From Candidatus Thorarchaeota archaeon (lineage in GTDB: Archaea > Asgardarchaeota > Thorarchaeia > Thorarchaeales > Thorarchaeaceae), in the NCBI GenBank assembly GCA_018238825.1, contig JABCSP010000143.1, forward strand, positions 1 to 6,072: a stretch of 6,072 bases of DNA, written 5' to 3'. Position 1 is the stretch's first letter; each line of letters starts with the position of its first letter. A program made the position numbers and the translations under genes. The notes under the pieces are model-generated. The model saw nothing but the letters and a program-made list of their open reading frames with translations, did no database searches and had not been told where the DNA came from. Positions 1-5,088 of this stretch are shown here, piece after piece.

Positions 1-65
1 AGCATAATATTTCGTGCTGCTTGAATTTGTGTGGCTCTTGTTTTAATTTTAGTTATAGTATACAT
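1..65 (-). CDS. Start of an unrecognised minus-strand ORF (runs off the left edge)
   Basis: An ATG at 65-63 opens a frame with no stop for the 21 codons visible. It reads MYTITKIKTRATQIQ and continues, basic and helix-compatible like a normal protein N-terminus. An in-frame TAG lies eight codons upstream, so this ATG is the only start in the visible frame. No Shine-Dalgarno is seen before it. A TATA-like TATATTAT (113-106, minus strand) would place a transcript start about 20 bases before the ATG. Too little is visible to assign a function. It could be a chance open stretch; the promoter-like element and natural composition favour a gene only moderately. Confidence 0.35.
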   Translation of the reverse strand, partial: MYTITKIKTRATQIQAARNIM

Positions 66-105
66 TGGTAGATCAAGACGCGGAGCCTAGTATCAAGTAG
101 ATCTG

Positions 106-113
106 ATAATATA
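106..113 (-). promoter_or_regulatory. TATA-like element for the left-edge minus-strand ORF
   Basis: On the minus strand the octamer TATATTAT is centred about 44 bases before the ATG at 65. Archaeal start sites usually lie about 25 bases after the TATA box, which gives a leader of about 20 bases. The same octamer occurs before the plus-strand gene at 312. There is no A-rich BRE upstream; that position is taken by the base of the 115-148 hairpin. This is motif matching only. Confidence 0.3.
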
Positions 114-114
114 C

Positions 115-148
115 GAGGTCGCAGCATTCACCTCGAGTGCTGCACCTC
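115..148. other. Long imperfect hairpin in the left intergenic region
   Basis: GAGGT (115-119) pairs with ACCTC (144-148). After one bulged C (120), GCAGCATTC (121-129) pairs with GAGTGCTGC (135-143) with one T-G wobble, around the loop ACCTC (130-134). That makes about 14 pairs. It lies in the 246-base gap between the left-edge ORF and the gene at 312, directly upstream of the minus-strand TATA-like element. On the plus strand it is followed by a T-rich stretch (149-160). It could be a terminator, a palindromic protein-binding site or part of a small RNA. The structure is seen in the sequence; its role is not known. Confidence 0.45.
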
Positions 149-221
149 TAGTTCTTTATTCCAAGTTATCCATTAGGACTGAGAAAAATAGAAGGGTTAT
201 TCGATTTCTTATCAAACTGGA

Positions 222-229
222 TTTAAAAA
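222..229 (+). promoter_or_regulatory. TATA-box candidate 1 for the winged-helix-like gene
   Basis: TTTAAAAA fits the archaeal TATA consensus YTTAWANN at every position. Transcription would start near 248-250 and give a leader of about 60 bases before the ATG at 312. It sits inside a small inverted repeat (GATTT, 220-224, and AAATC, 227-231) and just before another one, CGGATG/CATCCG (231-236 and 243-248), which could be an operator. Confidence 0.35.
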
Positions 230-266
230 TCGGATGATGTGCCATCCGCAAATCTTCATATGCTTT

Positions 267-280
267 CAAAAGTATATTAT
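267..280 (+). promoter_or_regulatory. BRE/TATA candidate 2 for the winged-helix-like gene
   Basis: An A-rich BRE-like CAAAAG (267-272) precedes TATATTAT (273-280). A start about 25 bases downstream falls near 300, directly before the G-rich ribosome site and the ATG at 312. If this element is used, the in-frame ATG at 234 lies upstream of the transcript and cannot be the start. Its fit to YTTAWANN is weaker than candidate 1, but its spacing to the gene is better. Confidence 0.4.
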
Positions 281-311
281 CTTTGATTCAAGAAATCTGG
301 GTGGGGTAAGG

Positions 312-962
312 ATGTCTATTGGGATGCGACCTGAAGATATTGAAAGAGAGATTGAGATAGCTGTAGTGCGAACCTTCGGCTGGTCGGTTATCGAGTTTGA
401 GGCGGTTTTGTTTCAGAAATTCCTAGTCATGTCAGCTCCTAGATCATTAATGACAGAGGATATGTTTCGTAAACACCTGAAGGGCATGGAGGCAAAGGGA
501 TATCTCACACCTGTAGAGTTTCATGGTAAGCGAGCATGGAAAAGGCTGAGTATAGAGTCAGATTTCGAGGAGATTGTTCTAACTCCCAAAGAAATCAAGG
601 ATTTAATCGAGAAAGCAAAAGCTGAGAGTGAAAGAAAAGCAGCTCAGAAGAAGCCGCAAAGTGAGAAAATTGTTAGTGAGTCAAAAGCATTAGCAGTAAT
701 TATTCTAAGATATCTTGAGATTAGTATGCCAAGCAGAGTTAAGGTGAAACGCAAGATTGGTGAACCAACACTAATTGACCATATTGAATCACTGCATCAT
801 GCGCTGGTTGAATCCAGAGAGTCATTTTTGAATTATATACGAAAGAATTTACCTAGAGTATATGACGAGATGAAAAAAATACTCAATGCTAATGGGGATG
901 AGGTAATCCTCCGAAGTTTGCGCGTCATCGAATCAGGACAGAGAATATATCCACCTCAGTGA
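312..962 (+). CDS. Winged-helix-like protein of unknown function
   Basis: I do not recognise a named family. Residues about 5-80 have the pattern of a winged helix-turn-helix: amphipathic helices, a likely recognition helix (about 49-63, TEDMFRKHLKGMEAKG) and a wing-like strand pair ending near KRAWKRL. Residues 93-120 are highly charged and probably helical or coiled-coil (many K, E and A). Residues 121-216 form a second, mostly helical region. No membrane segment or signal peptide is seen. I chose the ATG at 312, giving 216 residues, because it follows the G-rich GGGTGGGGTAAGG and sits just downstream of a TATA-like element; the in-frame ATG at 234 would add 26 residues (C, F and I rich) without a ribosome site. 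The gene stands alone on its strand and its last 7 bases overlap the stop of the convergent isoprenoid synthase. DNA binding and gene regulation are inferred from the predicted fold only. Confidence 0.7.
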   Translation: MSIGMRPEDIEREIEIAVVRTFGWSVIEFEAVLFQKFLVMSAPRSLMTEDMFRKHLKGMEAKGYLTPVEFHGKRAWKRLSIESDFEEIVLTPKEIKDLIEKAKAESERKAAQKKPQSEKIVSESKALAVIILRYLEISMPSRVKVKRKIGEPTLIDHIESLHHALVESRESFLNYIRKNLPRVYDEMKKILNANGDEVILRSLRVIESGQRIYPPQ

Positions 963-2017
963 TCTCGTTTCACTAAGAAATTGGACATATCCAACATGAA
1001 TTTTTTGTAAGTTTCGGTGAATGGAGGATTTGTGTTATCCAGAGCTTTCTGCCCTTCGCCAAGAAGCTGAATCATCTTCACACGAGTTGATTCAAGTGCG
1101 CCAGAATCACGGAATACAGTTCTAACCTGATCAACTTCATCGGGTATTATCTTGTCATCTCCAAGATATTTTTCTAGGATTTCTTTTTGTTCTGAACTAC
1201 ATAATCTTAGAGCTTCAAGAAGAAGCAGAGTCTTCTTTCCTTCTTTGATATCACCATCAGCTGCCTTTCCAGTAACTGCTTCATCACCAAAAGAACCTAA
1301 AATATCATCTTGAATTTGGAATGCTTGGCCAACCTTAATGCCATACTCACTCAGAGAGTTCATCTGAGACTCCGTAGCTCTTGCCATAGCTCCACCCATC
1401 AATAGAGATTTTTCAAGAAGTGATGCAGTTTTCATTCGAATCATCTCCAAGTAAACCTCAGAGCTAGTTTCTGAATCAAAAACCATATTCATCTCTAGAA
1501 TAACACCCTCAATAATCTCTTCGAAACTTTTCAAATAAAATCGAAGACATGACATACCAATATCGGAATCTAGATTTGATTCGGTAATTGCCAAAGCACC
1601 TAAATTGATGAGTGTATCTCCGCCAAGAATTGCAGCACTCATACCAAAATGACTTGCTTTCTCGGAATCCTGTGAAATACTAGTTTTGTACCATTCTCTA
1701 TAGCGAGCATGAAATGTGGGTCCACCCCGTCGAGTTTCATCATGGTCGATAAGGTCATCATGCAGAAGTGAGGCGTTGTGTAATATCTCAATAGAGCAAG
1801 CTGTTCTGTATAGACTCTTCGGGTCGATTTCACCACCAACAGCCTTACAGGCAATCGCAATAGCTATTGGTCGGAAACGTTTTCCACCACGCATCAAATA
1901 TTCTTTGAGATCAGCATAATACTGAATATGTATTGGATTTAGTTTCTTTGCTCTCTCAATTCGGGTGCCAAAAAACTCTTCTAATGCCATGTTGACTGCG
2001 GCTAGTTCTGTTTTCAT
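956..2017 (-). CDS. Polyprenyl (trans-isoprenyl) diphosphate synthase
   Basis: Family enzymes condense isopentenyl diphosphate with allylic diphosphates; in archaea the products feed membrane lipids, quinones or related chains. Counted from the ATG at 2017 (353 residues): isopentenyl-binding GGKRFRP at 44-50, first aspartate-rich motif DDLID at 87-91 followed by RRG at 96-98, KT at 196-197, and second motif FQIQDDILG with Asp237 and Asp238, in the variant form common in archaeal enzymes. The residue five before the first motif is Ala82, where short-chain enzymes usually have Phe or Tyr; the HNASLLHDD pattern resembles long-chain synthases. Residues about 107-123 form an insertion. Start choice: the ATG puts GGKR near residue 44, as in relatives; TTG codons at 2035 (GGAG upstream) and 2071 (GGGG upstream) could extend it by 6 or 18 residues. 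The gene has its own upstream spacer and is probably transcribed separately from tldD-tldE. The family is certain; the chain length is not. Confidence 0.93.
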   Translation of the reverse strand: MKTELAAVNMALEEFFGTRIERAKKLNPIHIQYYADLKEYLMRGGKRFRPIAIAIACKAVGGEIDPKSLYRTACSIEILHNASLLHDDLIDHDETRRGGPTFHARYREWYKTSISQDSEKASHFGMSAAILGGDTLINLGALAITESNLDSDIGMSCLRFYLKSFEEIIEGVILEMNMVFDSETSSEVYLEMIRMKTASLLEKSLLMGGAMARATESQMNSLSEYGIKVGQAFQIQDDILGSFGDEAVTGKAADGDIKEGKKTLLLLEALRLCSSEQKEILEKYLGDDKIIPDEVDQVRTVFRDSGALESTRVKMIQLLGEGQKALDNTNPPFTETYKKFMLDMSNFLVKRDH

Positions 2018-2108
2018 AACCTCTTCAAACGTCAAATGAGATTCTCTCCAGCAATACCTAGGAACAATCAAACTCTGGTACCCCTTTTTAGGATTTCTGA
2101 AATTGTCG

Positions 2109-2120
2109 AATTAAAGTTTC
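2109..2120 (-). promoter_or_regulatory. BRE/TATA candidate for the polyprenyl synthase gene
   Basis: On the minus strand GAAAC precedes TTTAATT (2115-2109), a near match to an archaeal TATA box. A start about 25 bases on would fall near 2087, downstream of the tldE terminator-like hairpin and upstream of all three candidate start codons. This is a motif match only, and the spacer is AT-rich, so chance is possible. Confidence 0.3.
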
Positions 2121-2134
2121 ATGATTAACGATGT

Positions 2135-2172
2135 AAAAAGAAGAATTTGTGATGGAGTGAATTCTCCATCAC
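2135..2172 (-). terminator. Putative terminator of the tldD-tldE operon
   Basis: GTGATGGAG (2149-2157) and CTCCATCAC (2164-2172) are exact inverted copies separated by 6 bases, giving a 9-bp stem. It starts 9 bases after the tldE stop. Reading the minus strand, it is followed by AAATTCTTCTTTTT, a T-rich run ending near 2135. Position and form fit a transcription end between tldE and the polyprenyl synthase. Many archaeal terminators need only the T-run, so the stem may instead stabilise the mRNA end. Confidence 0.5.
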
Positions 2173-2181
2173 TTGTACTGA

Positions 2182-3543
2182 TTACTGACCAACAACTTCG
2201 GTGTTTGGAAACGCGATAGTTGGAATTACACGTTTGTTATGAACCTCGAGATCATTAGCAACCATAACATCTCCCTTCAAGGACTCGTAGAGATTACCAA
2301 CCCACAGAGCATATCTAATCGGGTTTCCCAACTCACCATTCTCAATGATTCGAGCATTGCGTATTTCATTTGAAAATGTACCAGACATTGGATCAACAAT
2401 TGGCCATGCAAAGTGTTCGATATAGACACCTCTCTTGATTTCACCAATTATATCATCCACAGATTTTGTTCCAGGTTTTACTTCCATAGTTGTTGCAGCG
2501 CAGACTGCAGGAGTAGTAAAACGCCCTGCCAGGTCTCTAGCAATTCTGCGGATTCCATTTCCAGTAGATGATAATTCAAGCTGATTACCATTATAGCTGT
2601 CAAAAAGATAGGCTTTGAGAACACCGTTCTCAATAATCGGGGTTTTCTGAGTAGGAACACCCTCATCATCAACAACAGAACTGAGAAGACCTCTCTCAGA
2701 TTGACCATTGTCAACTATTGAGAGACTCTCACTCGTGACAACATCACCAACTTTGTCAGTCCAAGGACTCGACCTCTTGTTCACGTTTTCACCATTAGCT
2801 GCAAATGCTACTAGACCGTAGAGTATTTCACTTCCTTCACTTGGAGCAAGAACACCTACAGCATCATCCCATTTTTCTTTGAATGGTTTTGCTTTTAGAA
2901 CACTGAGAGCTTGGGATTTCAGAACTTCTCCGATATTACTGAAGTCAATTGATGCTAATTCTCTCGACCAACACCTCTGTACACCTTCACCCACACCAGA
3001 GTCATCTTCCGATTTCGCTGTGAAGAATCCGAAGGCAATAGTTCCCTTTGAACCTACATCAACTCCTAGTGAGTTCCTGATATGATATTGTACAGAACTT
3101 ACGCGGAGTGAACCGTTAGGTACTGTGACATTATCAGCAGAAGCACCTTTGACAACTTCCATTGCTTTCTCCATCAATATCGTACTGTCAGCTGCTGCGG
3201 TATCATTGTCATGATATTTATCAGGAGAACCAGAAACTTTCTTGGGTTCAGGAAGAGATACAAACTTGAGATCTTCATTACTTACACGCGCAATAGATTT
3301 AGCCCGTTCAACGACATCTTCTGGAGTTTCTTGAGCAAGTGTAGAACTAGTAAAACCAATCTGCTTTCCAATGATATACTTCAATCCTATGCCAAACTCG
3401 ACAAGAGAACCTCCGATCTTAGGAATGTCATCATCAATATAGGTACTGGCAGTCTTCACACGAATTGAATAAACCTCAGCCTGAGTTGCACCACTTTTCT
3501 CGGCAAGTGCTACAGTCTTATCAGCAATATCAGCAATGTTCAC
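2182..3543 (-). CDS. tldE: TldE/PmbA, non-catalytic partner of the TldD protease
   Basis: TldE (PmbA) pairs with TldD in a cytoplasmic heterodimer that cleaves unfolded peptides; in E. coli the pair matures microcin B17 and degrades CcdA. Here 453 residues, close to E. coli TldE (about 450). The N-terminal domain (about 5-90) begins with ADIADKTVALAEKSGATQAEVY, typical of the family (numbering from the GTG). The middle carries the conserved SSVVDDEGVPT (about 288-298), and GNGIRRIAR (about 328-336) follows. The C-terminal domain ends TEVVGQ. No HExxxH is present, which is normal for TldE and not a defect. I chose the GTG at 3543: GGAGGTG (3556-3550) ends six bases before it, whereas the TTG at 3558 lies upstream of that site. 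The start follows the tldD stop by one base (TAATGTG), so the two genes are very likely co-transcribed and translationally coupled. Confidence 0.93.
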   Translation of the reverse strand: MNIADIADKTVALAEKSGATQAEVYSIRVKTASTYIDDDIPKIGGSLVEFGIGLKYIIGKQIGFTSSTLAQETPEDVVERAKSIARVSNEDLKFVSLPEPKKVSGSPDKYHDNDTAAADSTILMEKAMEVVKGASADNVTVPNGSLRVSSVQYHIRNSLGVDVGSKGTIAFGFFTAKSEDDSGVGEGVQRCWSRELASIDFSNIGEVLKSQALSVLKAKPFKEKWDDAVGVLAPSEGSEILYGLVAFAANGENVNKRSSPWTDKVGDVVTSESLSIVDNGQSERGLLSSVVDDEGVPTQKTPIIENGVLKAYLFDSYNGNQLELSSTGNGIRRIARDLAGRFTTPAVCAATTMEVKPGTKSVDDIIGEIKRGVYIEHFAWPIVDPMSGTFSNEIRNARIIENGELGNPIRYALWVGNLYESLKGDVMVANDLEVHNKRVIPTIAFPNTEVVGQ

Positions 3544-3544
3544 A

Positions 3545-4933
3545 TTAGCCACCTCCAACTACCATTTCCATCCGCATATGTGGACCTCCAGAGGTCACAG
3601 GGATGAAATCTTCCTCACCCTTTCCACAACTACCACCTGCAAATTGGAGATTATTTCCAACAGCATCAACAGTTTGTAGAATCTCTAACACTTTTCCTGC
3701 AAGAGTCATGCTACGTACTAGCTGGGTGAGTTCTCCATTTTTGATGATGTATCCTTTGAGAGCTGAACATTGTACTCCACCGCCTACAACATCTTCCATT
3801 CCAGACAATGATCTGACAACATAGAGACCGTCTTTTGTGTCAGCAATAATATCCTCATCCTTCCAATCTCCAACATCAAAGAAGGTATTTGTCATCCGAG
3901 CAAAAATCCGTCTATTGTAATCTTGAGCACGGCCATTCCCTGTGGGTGCAACACCCATCAGTGAAGCGGTTTCAATAGTATGCATGTATCCCTTGAATAC
4001 ACCGTTCTCTATGATTACGGTTCTGGATGATGGAGTTCCCTCAGAATCGAAGGGATAACTACCTGCATACTCTTTCAAAGTACCATCATCAACCATCGTA
4101 ACAAGATCAGTACCAACTTTAATGCCTGCCATGTCAGTGAGAAAAGATCTTTTCTTGACGACCTCATCAGCTTCGCTTGCATGGCCACAGACCTCGTGAG
4201 CAATCAGTCCCGATATATCACCATCAGCAATCACAGTCATTTTTCCAGATGGAGATTTTTCAGCAGATAACAGTTCAATAGCTCCTTTAGCACAATCTGC
4301 GCCAAAAGGTTCAATGTCTATTGCTTGAACTAATTCATAACCAGTTTTTCCTCCACGAAAATCATAGTTGAACTGCATTGTGTTACCCTCACGAGCTACT
4401 GGTTGAACAACAGCTCTTGTACGAATCTCATCCCACTCCAGTTGAGAACCAGCTGTATTGACCAAGCGGAAAATTTTCTTTTCGTCAGTGTATATAGAAT
4501 TTCTATTGACAATTCGGGCATCAGTCTGCATAGATTTGTCAAGAGCCATGACAAATTCAAGTTTCTCTTCAGTAGATACTTTTGAAGGATCTACCTTGCA
4601 CTTCTGCCAGAGTGTCTGTTCAATTGGTTGTACACCTGAAAAATCAAGGGGTTTTCTAGAGAATCGAGCATTTGCTTTTGCACTTCTTGTTGCATCTTTA
4701 AGCAGAGTTTTGCAAATCTCTAATGATAACGATTCAGAAGTTGAGGACATACCCCAACATTCTCCGACTAGAACCCTTGCAACAGTACCACCTTTGGTAG
4801 CTTCACTGAATCTGCGGAGGTCACCATTAACCACCATGATTTGAGTTGACGCATGGGATTCTTGTCGCATGTCTGCAAAGGACACATCTTTCTCTGGAAT
4901 TTCCTGTATGACTTTAGTCATCATGTCCAGCAT
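3545..4933 (-). CDS. tldD: TldD, catalytic subunit of the TldD/TldE metalloprotease
   Basis: This is the zinc-dependent peptidase partner of TldE, 462 residues against 481 in E. coli. The active-site motif HEVCGH gives His246, Glu247 and His251 (HExxxH) within GLIAHEVCGHASEADEV. A third ligand is expected at Cys436 in GGSCGKGEEDFIPV; the His-to-Cys spacing (190) matches the E. coli enzyme (about 192). Other family marks are DDGTLKEYAGSYPFDSEGT (282-300), TGNGRAQDY (331-339) and the C-terminal GGPHMRMEMVVGGG. The protein appears intact and catalytically competent. The ATG at 4933 has no clear Shine-Dalgarno, and the ATGs at 4924 and 4921 are equally compatible with the family N-terminus. It is first in a two-gene operon with tldE. 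The substrate here is unknown: no ribosomal-peptide precursor or toxin-antitoxin gene is visible nearby, so a general peptidase role is the simplest reading. Confidence 0.95.
   Translation of the reverse strand: MLDMMTKVIQEIPEKDVSFADMRQESHASTQIMVVNGDLRRFSEATKGGTVARVLVGECWGMSSTSESLSLEICKTLLKDATRSAKANARFSRKPLDFSGVQPIEQTLWQKCKVDPSKVSTEEKLEFVMALDKSMQTDARIVNRNSIYTDEKKIFRLVNTAGSQLEWDEIRTRAVVQPVAREGNTMQFNYDFRGGKTGYELVQAIDIEPFGADCAKGAIELLSAEKSPSGKMTVIADGDISGLIAHEVCGHASEADEVVKKRSFLTDMAGIKVGTDLVTMVDDGTLKEYAGSYPFDSEGTPSSRTVIIENGVFKGYMHTIETASLMGVAPTGNGRAQDYNRRIFARMTNTFFDVGDWKDEDIIADTKDGLYVVRSLSGMEDVVGGGVQCSALKGYIIKNGELTQLVRSMTLAGKVLEILQTVDAVGNNLQFAGGSCGKGEEDFIPVTSGGPHMRMEMVVGGG
3550..3556 (-). promoter_or_regulatory. 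Ribosome binding site of tldE inside the end of tldD
   Basis: GGAGGTG on the minus strand closely complements the archaeal 16S 3' end and stands six bases before the GTG at 3543. The same bases encode the terminal glycines of TldD, so the site is also coding sequence. It decides the tldE start. Confidence 0.8.
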
Positions 4934-5088
4934 ATGGTTTCACAAACCCTTGGCAGAGTGAGAATGAAATAAGTGTTTGGAGGTAAGCAACTGGAGCAGA
5001 GAGGAAGTAAATCGCCCTTAAGCAGTACATATTTTTTGATTTATCCCAGTCCCAAAATGATAAAGCACTAGAATATAGTTTACTAATT
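4934..5088. promoter_or_regulatory. Divergent promoter region between tldD and the right-hand ORF
   Basis: These 155 bases separate two genes reading away from each other, so both promoters should lie here. For tldD, the minus strand has ATCAAAAAATATGTA (5040-5026), a BRE-like A-run joined to a TATA-like core; a start near 5005 would leave a leader of about 70 bases that is pyrimidine-rich (5010-4971). For the plus-strand gene, CCAAAATGATAAAG (5052-5065) ends about 23 bases before the ATG at 5089. No Shine-Dalgarno precedes that ATG, so a leaderless or near-leaderless transcript is possible. Individual elements are weak; only the layout is firm. Confidence 0.4.

Noticed and set aside
234..311. 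A 26-residue N-terminal extension of the winged-helix-like protein from the ATG at 234.
   Set aside because: No ribosome site, an atypical residue mix and a BRE/TATA-like element within it; the ATG at 312 follows a G-rich ribosome site.
66..311. Possible tRNA or other stable RNA gene in the left intergenic region.
   Set aside because: The 115-148 stem has no accompanying cloverleaf arms or anticodon stem, and I see no other conserved RNA pattern.
2182..3543. Lack of HExxxH in the second TldD-family protein, as a sign of a dead or decayed protease.
   Set aside because: TldE/PmbA members normally lack this motif and act with TldD, which has it here.
4403..4844. Plus-strand open frames of 60 and 128 codons inside tldD, and similar ones inside tldE and the isoprenyl synthase.
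   Set aside because: They lie opposite well-supported conserved genes, show no recognisable protein features and have no ribosome sites; they are antisense shadows.
4979..4984. A GGAGGT on the plus strand upstream of the right-hand ORF.
   Set aside because: No ATG, GTG or TTG follows at useful spacing in an open frame; the ORF start is about 105 bases away.
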